Made by a program: the position numbers and the translations under genes. The notes beneath the pieces were generated by a model that worked only from the letters and a program-made list of their open reading frames with translations, was not told where the DNA came from and did no database searches. Shown one piece after another: positions 13,209-26,500 of a stretch of DNA of 64,000 nucleotides (positions within the stretch are counted from its first letter, which is position 1; each line of letters starts with the position of its first letter). Origin of the DNA: Isoperla grammatica (lineage: Eukaryota; Arthropoda; Insecta; Plecoptera; Perlodidae); the NCBI GenBank assembly GCA_945910005.1, contig CAMDTW010000522.1, positions 18,001-82,000 on the forward strand, written 5' to 3'.

Positions 13209-14318
13209 CAAGGAGGAGGTACAGACATGGCTCGTATGATAAGCAGGGCCCTATGTACCATTACATTACAGCATTGACTACTCGCCTGTGACGTGATGAG
13301 CGCAGTAAGGGACAGTCAACAAGGAGGAGGTACAGACATGGCTCGTATGATAAGCAGGGCTCTATGTACCATTACATTACAGCATTGACTACTCGCCTGT
13401 GACGTGATGAGCGCAGTAAGGGACAGTCAACAAGGAGGAGGTACAGACATGGCTCGTATGATAAGCAGGGCTCTATGTACCATTACATTACAGCATTGAC
13501 TACTCGCCTGTGACGTGATGAGCGCAGTAAGGGACAGTCAACAAGGAGGAGGTACAGACAAGGCTCGTATGATAAGCAGGGCTCTATTTACCATTACATT
13601 ACAGCATTGACTACTCGCCTGTGACGTGATGAGCGCAGTAAGGGACAGTCAACAAGGAGGAGGTACAGACATGGCTCGTATGATAAGCAGGGCTCTATGT
13701 ACCATTACATTACAGCATTGACTACTCGCCTGTGACGTGATGAGCGCAGTAAGGGACAGTCAACAAGGAGGAGGTACAGACATGGCTCGTATGATAAGCA
13801 GGGCTCTATGCACCATTACATTACAGCATTGACTACTCGCCTGTGACGTGATGAGCGCAGTAAGGGACAGTCAACAAGGAGGAGGTACAGACATGGCTCG
13901 TATGATAAGCAGGGCTCTATGTACCATTACATTACAGCATTGACTACTCGCCTGTGACGTGATGAGCGCAGTAAGGGACAGTCAACAAGGGGGAGGTACA
14001 GACATGGCTCGTATGATAAGCAGGGCTCTAAGTACCATTACATTACAGCATTGACTACTCGCCTGTGTCGTGATGAGCGCAGTAAGAGACAGTCAACAAG
14101 GAGGAGGTACAGACATGGCTCGTATGATAAGCAGGGCTCTATGTACCATTACATTACAGCATTGACTACTCGCCTGTGACGTGATGAGCGCAGTAAGGGA
14201 CAGTCAACAAGGAGGAGGTACAGACATGGCTCGTATGATAAGCAGGGCCCTATGCACCATTACATTACAGCATTGACTACTCGCCTGTGACGTGATGAGC
14301 GCAGTAAGGGACAGTCAA
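13209..14318 (+). repeat. 21-unit local duplication, second copy, shortened by 9 units
   Basis: This copy directly abuts the first, as expected from unequal exchange. It carries T42C (13250), the T20A plus G47T unit (13561 onward), T48C (13811), the four-variant unit (A6G 13991, T46A 14031, A83T 14068, G102A 14087) and T42C plus T48C (14249). The 11919 deletion is absent, so that deletion arose in the first copy after the duplication, or the copy was made from an allele lacking it. Confidence 0.83.
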
Positions 14319-17300
14319 CAAGGAGGAGGTACAGACATGGCTCGTATGATAAGCAGGGCTCTATGTACCATTACATTACAGCATTGACTACTCGCCTGTG
14401 ACGTGATGAGCGCAGTAAGGGACAGTCAACAAGGAGGAGGTACAGACATGGCTCGTATGATAAGCAGGGCTCTATGTACCATTACATTACAGCATTGACT
14501 ACTCGCCTGTGACGTGATGAGCGCAGTAAGGGACAGTCAACAAGGAGGAGGTACAGACATGGCTCGTATGATAAGCAGGGCTCTATGTACCATTACATTA
14601 CAGCATTGACTACTCGCCTGTGACGTGATGAGCGCAGTAAGGGACAGTCAACAAGGAGGAGGTACAGACATGGCTCGTATGATAAGCAGGGCTCTACGTA
14701 CCATTACATTACAGCATTGACTACTCGCCTGTGACGTGATGAGCGCAGTAAGGGACAGTCAACAAGGAGGAGGTACAGACATGGCTCGTATGATAAGCAG
14801 GGCCCTATGTACCATTACATTACAGCATTGACTACTCGCCTGTGACGTGATGAGCGCAGTAAGGGACAGTCAACAAGGAGGAGGTACAGACATGGCTCGT
14901 ATGATAAGCAGGGCTCTATGTACCATTACATTACAGCATTGACTACTCGCCTGTGACGTGATGAGCGCAGTAAGGGACAGTCAACAAGGAGGAGGTACAG
15001 ACATGGCTCGTATGATAAGCAGGGCTCTATGTACCATTACATTACAGCATTGACTACTCGCCTGTGACGTGATGAGCGCAGTAAGGGACAGTCAACAAGG
15101 AGGAGGTACAGACATGGCTCGTATGATAAGCAGGGCTCTATGTACCATTACATTACAGCATTGACTACTCGCCTGTGACGTGATGAGCGCAGTAAGGGAC
15201 AGTCAACAAGGAGGAGGTACAGACATGGCTCGTATGATAAGCAGGGCTCTATGTACCATTACATTACAGCATTGACTACTCGCCTGTGACGTGATGAGCG
15301 CAGTAAGGGACAGTCAACAAGGAGGAGGTACAGACATGGCTCGTATGATAAGCAGGGCTCTATGTACCATTACATTACAGCATTGACTACTCGCCTGTGA
15401 CGTGATGAGCGCAGTAAGGGACAGTCAACAAGGAGGAGGTACAGACATGGCTCGTATGATAAGCAGGGCTCTATGTACCATTACATTACAGCATTGACTA
15501 CTCGCCTGTGACGTGATGAGCGCAGTAAGGGACAGTCAACAAGGAGGAGGTACAGACATGGCTCGTATGATAAGCAGGGCTCTATGTACCATTACATTAC
15601 AGCATTGACTACTCGCCTGTGACGTGATGAGCGCAGTAAGGGACAGTCAACAGGGAGGAGGTACAGACATGGCTCGTATGATAAGCAGGGCTCTATGTAC
15701 CATTACATTACAGCATTGACTACTCGCCTGTGACGTGATGAGCGCAGTAAGGGACAGTCAACAAGGAGGAGGTACAGACATGGCTCGTATGATAAGCAGG
15801 GCTCTATGTACCATTACATTACAGCATTGACTACTCGCCTGTGACGTGATGAGCACAGTAAGGGACAGTCAACAAGGAGGAGGTACAGACATGGCTCGTA
15901 TGATAAGCAGGGCTCTATGTACCATTACATTACAGCATTGACTACTCGCCTGTGACGTGATGAGCGCAGTAAGGGACAGTCAACAAGGAGGAGGTACAGA
16001 CATGGCTCGTATGATAAGCAGGGCTCTATGTACCATTACATTACAGCATTGACTACTCGCCTGTGACGTGATGAGCGCAGTAAGGGACAGTCAACAAGGA
16101 GGAGGTACAGACATGGCTCGTATGATAAGCAGGGCTCTATGTACCATTACATTACAGCATTGACTACTCGCCTGTGACGTGATGAGCGCAGTAAGGGTCA
16201 GTCAACAAGGAGGAGGTACAGACATGGCTCGTATGATAAGCAGGGCTCTATGTACCATTACATTACAGCATTGACTACTCGCCTGTGACGTGATGAGCGC
16301 AGTAAGGGACAGTCAACAAGGAGGAGGTACAGACATGGCTCGTATGATAAGCAGGGCTCTATGTACCATTACATTACAGCATTGACTACTCGCCTGTGAC
16401 GTGATGAGCGCAGTAAGGGACAGTCAACAAGGAGGAGGTACAGACATGGCTCGTATGATAAGCAGGGCTCTATGTACCATTACATTACAGCATTGACTAC
16501 TCGCCTGTGACGTGATGAGCGCAGTAAGGGACAGTCAACAAGGAGGAGGTACAGACATGGCTCGTATGATAAGCAGGGCTCTATGTACCATTACATTACA
16601 GCATTGACTACTCGCCTGTGACGTGATGAGCGCAGTAAGGGACAGTCAACAAGGAGGAGGTACAGACATGGCTCGTATGATAAGCAGGGCTCTATGTACC
16701 ATTACATTACAGCATTGACTACTCGCCTGTGACGTGATGAGCGCAGTAAGGGACAGTCAACAAGGAGGAGGTACAGACATGGCTCGTATGATAAGCAGGG
16801 CTCTATGTACCATTACATTACAGCATTGACTACTCGCCTGTGTCGTGATGAGCGCAGTAAGGGACAGTCAACAAGGTGGAGGTACAGACATGGCTCGTAT
16901 GATAAGCAGGGCTCTATGTACCATTACATTACAGCATTGACTACTCGCCTGTGACGTGATGAGCGCAGTAAGGGACAGTCAACAAGGAGGAGGTACAGAC
17001 ATGGCTCGTATGATAAGCAGGGCTCTATGTACCATTACATTACAGCATTGACTACTCGCCTGTGACGTGATGAGCGCAGTAAGGGACAGTCAACAAGGAG
17101 GAGGTACAGACATGGCTCGTATGATAAGCAGGGCTCTATGTACCATTACATTACAGCATTGACTACTCGCCTGTGACGTGATGAGCGCAGTAAGGGACAG
17201 TCAACAAGGAGGAGGTACAGACATGGCTCGTATGATAAGCAGGGCTCTATGTACCATTACATTACAGCATTGACTACTCGCCTGTGACGTGATGAGCGCA

Positions 17301-20300
17301 GTAAGGGACAGTCAACAAGGAGGAGGTACAGACATGGCTCGTATGATAAGCAGGGCCCTATGTACCATTACATTACAGCATTGACTACTCGCCTGTGACG
17401 TGATGAGCGCAGTAAGGGACAGTCAACAAGGAGGAGGTACAGACATGGCTCGTATGATAAGCAGGGCTCTATGTACCATTACATTACAGCATTGACTACT
17501 CGCCTGTGACGTGATGAGCGCAGTAAGGGACAGTCAACAAGGAGGAGGTACAGACATGGCTCGTATGATAAGCAGGGCTCTATGTACCATTACATTACAG
17601 CATTGACTACTCGCCTGTGACGTGATGAGCGCAGTAAGGGACAGTCAACAAGGAGGAGGTACAGACATGGCTCGTATGATAAGCAGGGCTCTATGTACCA
17701 TTACATTACAGCATTGACTACTCGCCTGTGACGTGATGAGCGCAGTAAGGGACAGTCAACAAGGAGGAGGTACAGACATGGCTCGTATGATAAGCAGGGC
17801 CCTATGTACCATTACATTACAGCATTGACTACTCGCCTGTGACGTGATGAGCGCAGTAAGGGACAGTCAACAAGGAGGAGGTACAGACATGGCTCGTATG
17901 ATAAGCAGGGCTCTATGTACCATTACATTACAGCATTGACTACTCGCCTGTGACGTGATGAGCGCAGTAAGGGACAGTCAACAAGGAGGAGGTACAGACA
18001 TGGCTCGTATGATAAGCAGGGCTCTATGTACCATTACATTACAGCATTGACTACTCGCCTGTGACGTGATGAGCGCAGTAAGGGACAGTCAACAAGGAGG
18101 AGGTACAGACATGGCTCGTATGATAAGCAGGGCCCTATGTACCATTACATTACAGCATTGACTACTCGCCTGTGACGTGATGAGCGCAGTAAGGGACAGT
18201 CAACAAGGAGGAGGTACAGACATGGCTCGTATGATAAGCAGGGCTCTATGTACCATTACATTACAGCATTGACTACTCGCCTGTGACGTGATGAGCGCAG
18301 TAAGGGACAGTCAACAAGGAGGAGGTACAGACATGGCTCGTATGATAAGCAGGGCTCTATGTACCATTACATTACAGCATTGACTACTCGCCTGTGACGT
18401 GATGAGCGCAGTAAGGGACAGTCAACAAGGAGGAGGTACAGACATGGCTCGTATGATAAGCAGGGCCCTATGTACCATTACATTACAGCATTGACTACTC
18501 GCCTGTGACGTGATGAGCGCAGTAAGGGACAGTCAACAAGGAGGAGGTACAGACATGGCTCGTATGATAAGCAGGGCTCTATGTACCATTACATTACAGC
18601 ATTGACTACTCGCCTGTGACGTGATGAGCGCAGTAAGGGACAGTCAACAAGGAGGAGGTACAGACATGGCTCGTATGATAAGCAGGGCTCTATGTACCAT
18701 TACATTACAGCATTGACTACTCGCCTGTGACGTGATGAGCGCAGTAAGGGACAGTCAACAAGGAGGAGGTACAGACATGGCTCGTATGATAAGCAGGGCT
18801 CTATGTACCATTACATTACAGCATTGACTACTCGCCTGTGACGTGATGAGCGCAGTAAGGGACAGTCCACTAAGAGGAGGTACAGACATGGCTCGTATGA
18901 TAAGCAGGGCTCTATGTACCATTACATTACAGCATTGACTACTCGCCTGTGTCGTGATGAGCGCAGTAAGGGACAGTCAACAAGGTGGAGGTACAGACAT
19001 GGCTCGTATGATAAGCAGGGCTCTATGTACCATTACATTACAGCATTGACTACTCGCCTGTGACGTGATGAGCGCAGTAAGGGACAGTCAACAAGGAGGA
19101 GGTACAGACATGGCTCGTATGATAAGCAGGGCTCTATGTACCATTACATTACAGCATTGACTACTCGCCTGTGACGTGATGAGCGCAGTAAGGGACAGTC
19201 AACAAGGAGGAGGTACAGACATGGCTCGTATGATAAGCAGGGCTCTATGTACCATTACATTACAGCATTGACTACTCGCCTGTGACGTGATGAGCGCAGT
19301 AAGGGACAGTCAACAAGGAGGAGGTACAGACATGGCTCGTATGATAAGCAGGGCTCTATGTACCATTACATTACAGCATTGACTACTCGCCTGTGACGTG
19401 ATGAGCGCAGTAAGGGACAGTCAACAAGGAGGAGGTACAGACATGGCTCGTATGATAAGCAGGGCTCTATGTACCATTACATTACAGCATTGACTACTCG
19501 CCTGTGACGTGATGAGTGCAGTAAGGGACAGTCAACAAGGAGGAGGTACAGACATGGCTCGTATGATAAGCAGGGCTCTATGTACCATTACATTACAGCA
19601 TTGACTACTCGCCTGTGACGTGATGAGCGCAGTAAGGGACAGTCAACAAGGAGGAGGTACAGACATGGCTCGTATGATAAGCAGGGCTCTATGTACCATT
19701 ACATTACAGCATTGACTACTCGCCTGTGACGTGATGAGCGCAGTAAGGGACAGTCAACAAGGAGGAGGTACAGACATGGCTCGTATGATAAGCAGGGCCC
19801 TATGTACCATTACATTACAGCATTGACTACTCGCCTGTGACGTGATGAGCGCAGTAAGGGACAGTCAACAAGGAGGAGGTACAGACATGGCTCGTATGAT
19901 AAGCAGGGCTCTATGTACCATTACATTACAGCATTGACTACTCGCCTGTGACGTGATGAGCGCAGTAAGGGACAGTCAACAAGGAGGAGGTACAGACATG
20001 GCTCGTATGATAAGCAGGGCTCTATGTACCATTACATTACAGCATTGACTACTCGCCTGTGACGTGATGAGCGCAGTAAGGGACAGTCAACAAGGAGGAG
20101 GTACAGACATGGCTCGTATGATAAGCAGGGCTCTATGTACCATTACATTACAGCATTGACTACTCGCCTGTGTCGTGATGAGCGCAGTAAGGGACAGTCA
20201 ACAAGGAGGAGGTACAGACATGGCTCGTATGATAAGCAGGGCTCTATGTACCATTACATTACAGCATTGACTACTCGCCTGTGACGTGATGAGCGCAGTA

Positions 20301-22199
20301 AGGGACAGTCAACAAGGAGGAGGTACAGACATGGCTCGTATGATAAGCAGGGCTCTATGTACCATTACATTACAGCATTGACTACTCGCCTGTGACGTGA
20401 TGAGCGCAGTAAGGGACAGTCAACAAGGAGGAGGTACAGACATGGCTCGTATGATAAGCAGGGCTCTATGTACCATTACATTACAGCATTGACTACTCGC
20501 CTGTGACGTGATGAGCGCAGTAAGGGACAGTCAACAAGGAGGAGGTACAGACATGGCTCGTATGATAAGCAGGGCTCTATGTACCATTACATTACAGCAT
20601 TGACTACTCGCCTGTGACGTGATGAGCGCAGTAAGGGACAGTCAACAAGGAGGAGGTACAGACATGGCTCGTATGATAAGCAGGGCTCTATGTACCATTA
20701 CATTACAGCATTGACTACTCGCCTGTGACGTGATGAGCGCAGTAAGGGACAGTCAACAAGGAGGAGGTACAGACATGGCTCGTATGATAAGCAGGGCTCT
20801 ATGTACCATTACATTACAGCATTGACTACTCGCCTGTGACGTGATGAGCGCAGTAAGGGACAGTCAACAAGGAGGAGGTACAGACATGGCTCGTATGATA
20901 AGCAGGGCCCTATGTACCATTACATTACAGCATTGACTACTCGCCTGTGACGTGATGAGCGCAGTAAGGGACAGTCAACAAGGAGGAGGTACAGACATGG
21001 CTCGTATGATAAGCAGGGCTCTATGTACCATTACATTACAGCATTGACTACTCGCCTGTGACGTGATGAGCGCAGTAAGGGACAGTCAACAAGGAGGAGG
21101 TACAGACATGGCTCGTATGATAAGCAGGGCCCTATGTACCATTACATTACAGCATTGACTACTCGCCTGTGACGTGATGAGCGCAGTAAGGGACAGTCAA
21201 CAAGGAGGAGGTACAGACATGGCTCGTATGATAAGCAGGGCTCTATGTACCATTACATTACAGCATTGACTACTCGCCTGTGACGTGATGAGCGCAGTAA
21301 GGGACAGTCAACAAGGAGGAGGTACAGACATGGCTCGTATGATAAGCAGGGCTCTATGTACCATTACATTACAGCATTGACTACTCGCCTGTGACGTGAT
21401 GAGCGCAGTAAGGGACAGTCAACAAGGAGGAGGTACAGACATGGCTCGTATGATAAGCAGGGCTCTATGTACCATTACATTACAGCATTGACTACTCGCC
21501 TGTGACGTGATGAGCGCAGTAAGGGACAGTCAACAAGGAGGAGGTACAGACATGGCTCGTATGATAAGCAGGGCTCTATGTACCATTACATTACAGCATT
21601 GACTACTCGCCTGTGACGTGATGAGCGCAGTAAGGGACAGTCAACAAGGAGGAGGTACAGACATGGCTCGTATGATAAGCAGGGCTCTATGTACCATTAC
21701 ATTACAGCATTGACTACTCGCCTGTGACGTGATGAGCGCAGTAAGGGTCAGTCAACAAGGAGGAGGTACAGACATGGCTCGTATGATAAGCAGGGCTCTA
21801 TGTACCATTACATTACAGCATTGACTACTCGCCTGTGACGTGATGAGCGCAGTAAGGGACAGTCAACAAGGAGGAGGTACAGACATGGCTCGTATGATAA
21901 GCAGGGCTCTATGTACCATTACATTACAGCATTGACTACTCGCCTGTGACGTGATGAGCGCAGTAAGGGACAGTCAACAAGGAGGAGGTACAGACATGGC
22001 TCGTATGATAGGCAGGGCCCTATGTACCATTACATTACAGCATTGACTACTCGCCTGTGACGTGATGAGCGCAGTAAGGGACAGTCAACAAGGAGGAGGT
22101 ACAGACATGGCTCGTATGATAAGCAGGGCTCTATGTACCATTACATTACAGCATTGACTACTCGCCTGTGACGTGATGAGCGCAGTAAGGGACAGTCAA
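14319..22199 (+). repeat. Satellite units between the larger duplications
   Basis: About 71 ordinary units with no gene. A two-unit signature (A83T then A6T in the next unit) occurs at 16843/16877 and again 19 units later at 18952/18986. A unit junction near 18868-18873 has three substitutions within six bases (A110C, A2T, G4A). T42C units are scattered through 14.8-21.2 kb. A unit with both A34G and T42C lies at 22011. A G94A CpG change occurs near 15854. Nothing else stands out. Confidence 0.9.
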
Positions 22200-23001
22200 C
22201 AAGGAGGAGGTACAGACATGGCTCGTATGATAAGCAGGGCTCTATGTACCATTACATTACAGCATTGACTACTCGCCTGTGACGTGATGAGCGCAGTAAG
22301 GGACAGTCAACAAGGAGGAGGTACAGACATGGCTCGTATGATAAGCAGTGCTCTATGTACCATTACATTACAGCATTGACTACTCGCCTGTGACGTGATG
22401 AGCGCAGTAAGGGACAGTCAACAAGGAGGAGGTACAGACATGGCTCGTATGATAAGCAGGGCCCTATGTACCATTACATTACAGCATTGACTACTCGCCT
22501 GTGACGTGATGAGCGCAGTAAGGGACAGTCAACAAGGAGGAGGTACAGACATGGCTCGTATGATAAGCAGGGCTCTATGTACCATTACATTACAGCATTG
22601 ACTACTCGCCTGTGACGTGATGAGCGCAGTAAGGGACAGTCAACAAGGAGGAGGTACAGACATGGCTCGTATGATAAGCAGGGCTCTATGTACCATTACA
22701 TTACAGCATTGACTACTCGCCTGTGACGTGATGAGCGCAGCAAGGGACAGTCAACAAGGAGGAGGTACAGACATGGCTCGTATGATAAGCAGGGCTCTAT
22801 GTACCATTACATTACAGCATTGACTACTCGCCTGTGACGTGATGAGCGCAGTAAGGGACAGTCAACAAGGAGGAGGTACAGACATGGCTCGTATGATAAG
22901 CAGGGCTCTATGTACCATTACATTACAGCATTGACTACTCGCCTGTGACGTGATGAGCGCAGTAAGGGACAGTCAACAAGGAGGAGGTACAGACATGGCT
23001 C

Positions 23002-25221
23002 GTATGATAAGCAGGGCTCTATGTACCATTACATTACAGCATTGACTACTCGCCTGTGACGTGATGAGCGCAGTAAGGGACAGTCAACAAGGAGGAGGTA
23101 CAGTCATGGCTCGTATGATAAGCAGGGCTCTATGTACCATTACATTACAGCATTGACTACTCGCCTGTGACGTGATGAGCGCAGTAAGGGACAGTCAACA
23201 AGGAGGAGGTACAGACATGGCTCGTATGATAAGCAGGGCTCTATGTACCATTACATTACAGCATTGACTACTCGCCTGTGACGTGATGAGCGCAGTAAGG
23301 GACAGTCAACAAGGAGGAGGTACAGACATGGCTCGTATGATAAGCAGGGCTCTATGTACCATTACATTACAGCATTGACTACTCGCCTGTGACGTGATGA
23401 GCGCAGTAAGGGACAGTCAACAAGGAGGAGGTACAGACATGGCTCGTATGATAAGCAGGGCTCTATGTACCATTACATTACAGCATTGACTACTCGCCTG
23501 TGACGTGATGAGCGCAGTAAGGGACAGTCAACAAGGAGGAGGTACAGACATGGCTCGTATGATAAGCAGGGCCCTATGTACCATTACATTACAGCATTGA
23601 CTACTCGCCTGTGACGTGATGAGCGCAGTAAGGGACAGTCAACAAGGAGGAGGTACAGACATGGCTCGTATGATAAGCAGGGCTCTATGTACCATTACAT
23701 TACAGCATTGACTACTCGCCTGTGACGTGATGAGCGCAGTAAGGGTCAGTCAACAAGGAGGAGGTACAGACATGGCTCGTATGATAAGCAGGGCCCTATG
23801 TACCATTACATTACAGCATTGACTACTCGCCTGTGACGTGATGAGCGCAGTAAGGGTCAGTCAACAAGGAGGAGGTACAGACATGGCTCGTATGATAAGC
23901 AGGGCTCTATGTACCATTACATTACAGCATTGACTACTCGCCTGTGACGTGATGAGCGCAGTAAGGGTCAGTCAACAAGGAGGAGGTACAGACATGGCTC
24001 GTATGATAAGCAGGGCTCTATGTACCATTACATTACAGCATTGACTACTCGCCTGTGACGTGATGAGCGCAGTAAGGGACAGTCAACAAGGAGGAGGTTC
24101 AGACATGGCTCGTATGATAAGCAGGGCTCTATGTACCATTACATTACAGCATTGACTACTCGCCTGTGACGTGATGAGCGCAGTAAGGGACAGTCAACAA
24201 GGAGGAGGTACAGACATGGCTCGTATGATAGGCAGGGCTCTATGTACCATTACATTACAGCATTGACTACTCGCCTGTGACGTGATGAGCGCAGTAAGGG
24301 ACAGTCAACAAGGAGGAGGTACAGACATGGCTCGTATGATAAGCAGGGCTCTATGTACCATTACATTACAGCATTGACTACTCGCCTGTGACGTGATGAG
24401 CGCAGTAAGGGACAGTCAACAAGGAGGAGGTACAGACATGGCTCGTATGATAAGCAGGGCTCTATGTACCATTACATTACAGCATTGACTACTCGCCTGT
24501 GACGTGATGAGCGCAGTAAGGGACAGTCAACAAGGAGGAGGTACAGACATGGCTCGTATGATAAGCAGGGCTCTATGTACCATTACATTACAGCATTGAC
24601 TACTCGCCTGTGACGTGATGAGCGCAGTAAGGGTCAGTCAACAAGGAGGAGGTACAGACATGGCTCGTATGATAAGCAGGGCTCTATGTACCATTACATT
24701 ACAGCATTGACTACTCGCCTGTGACGTGATGAGCGCAGTAAGGGACAGTCAACAAGGAGGAGGTACAGACATGGCTCGTATGATAAGCAGGGCTCTATGT
24801 ACCATTACATTACAGCATTGACTACTCGCCTGTGACGTGATGAGCGCAGTAAGGGACAGTCAACAAGGAGGAGGTACAGACATGGCTCGTATGATAAGCA
24901 GGGCTCTATGTACCATTACATTACAGCATTGACTACTCGCCTGTGACGTGATGAGCGCAGTAAGGGACAGTCAACAAGGAGGAGGTACAGACATGGCTCG
25001 TATGATAAGCAGGGCTCTATGTACCATTACATTACAGCATTGACTACTCGCCTGTGACGTGATGAGCGCAGTAAGGGACAGTCAACAAGGAGGAGGTACA
25101 GACATGGCTCGTATGATAAGCAGGGCTCTATGTACCATTACATTACAGCATTGACTACTCGCCTGTGACGTGATGAGCGCAGTAAGGGACAGTCAACAAG
25201 GAGGAGGTACAGACATGGCTC
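23002..25221 (+). repeat. 20-unit local duplication, first copy
   Basis: A17T at 23104 recurs at 25324, A13T at 24099 recurs at 26319, and A34G at 24231 recurs at 26451. All three pairs are exactly 2220 bp (20 units) apart. The T42C unit at 23795 and its following A104T units recur 18 to 19 units later (25793, 25855, 25966), so two units were lost and regained inside the block. The copy starts about where the matching signature appears at 1238 in copy A. Boundaries are uncertain by a few units because most units are identical. Confidence 0.8.
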
Positions 25222-26500
25222 GTATGATAAGCAGGGCTCTATGTACCATTACATTACAGCATTGACTACTCGCCTGTGACGTGATGAGCGCAGTAAGGGA
25301 CAGTCAACAAGGAGGAGGTACAGTCATGGCTCGTATGATAAGCAGGGCTCTATGTACCATTACATTACAGCATTGACTACTCGCCTGTGACGTGATGAGC
25401 GCAGTAAGGGACAGTCAACAAGGAGGAGGTACAGACATGGCTCGTATGATAAGCAGGGCTCTATGTACCATTACATTACAGCATTGACTACTCGCCTGTG
25501 ACGTGATGAGCGCAGTAAGGGACAGTCAACAAGGAGGAGGTACAGACATGGCTCGTATGATAAGCAGGGCTCTATGTACCATTACATTACAGCATTGACT
25601 ACTCGCCTGTGACGTGATGAGCGCAGTAAGGGACAGTCAACAAGGAGGAGGTACAGACATGGCTCGTATGATAAGCAGGGCTCTATGTACCATTACATTA
25701 CAGCATTGACTACTCGCCTGTGACGTGATGAGCGCAGTAAGGGACAGTCAACAAGGAGGAGGTACAGACATGGCTCGTATGATAAGCAGGGCCCTATGTA
25801 CCATTACATTACAGCATTGACTACTCGCCTGTGACGTGATGAGCGCAGTAAGGGTCAGTCAACAAGGAGGAGGTACAGACATGGCTCGTATGATAAGCAG
25901 GGCTCTATGTACCATTACATTACAGCATTGACTACTCGCCTGTGACGTGATGAGCGCAGTAAGGGTCAGTCAACAAGGAGGAGGTACAGACATGGCTCGT
26001 ATGATAAGCAGGGCTCTATGTACCATTACATTACAGCATTGACTACTCGCCTGTGACGTGATGAGCGCAGTAAGGGACAGTCAACAAGGAGGAGGTACAG
26101 ACATGGCTCGTATGATAAGCAGGGCTCTATGTACCATTACATTACAGCATTGACTACTCGCCTGTGACGTGATGAGCGCAGTAAGGGACAGTCAACAAGG
26201 AGGAGGTACAGACATGGCTCGTATGATAAGCAGGGCTCTATGTACCATTACATTACAGCATTGACTACTCGCCTGTGACGTGATGAGCGCAGTAAGGGAC
26301 AGTCAACAAGGAGGAGGTTCAGACATGGCTCGTATGATAAGCAGGGCTCTATGTACCATTACATTACAGCATTGACTACTCGCCTGTGACGTGATGAGCG
26401 CAGTAAGGGACAGTCAACAAGGAGGAGGTACAGACATGGCTCGTATGATAGGCAGGGCTCTATGTACCATTACATTACAGCATTGACTACTCGCCTGTGA
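25222..26500 (+). repeat. 20-unit local duplication, second copy
   Basis: This is the downstream partner of 23002-25221, marked by A17T at 25324, T42C at 25793, A104T at 25855 and 25966, A13T at 26319 and A34G at 26451. After this point the correspondence with copy A resumes at position 3364 (A34G 3364/26451, offset 208 units). The extra material therefore arose within copy A'. Confidence 0.8.
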
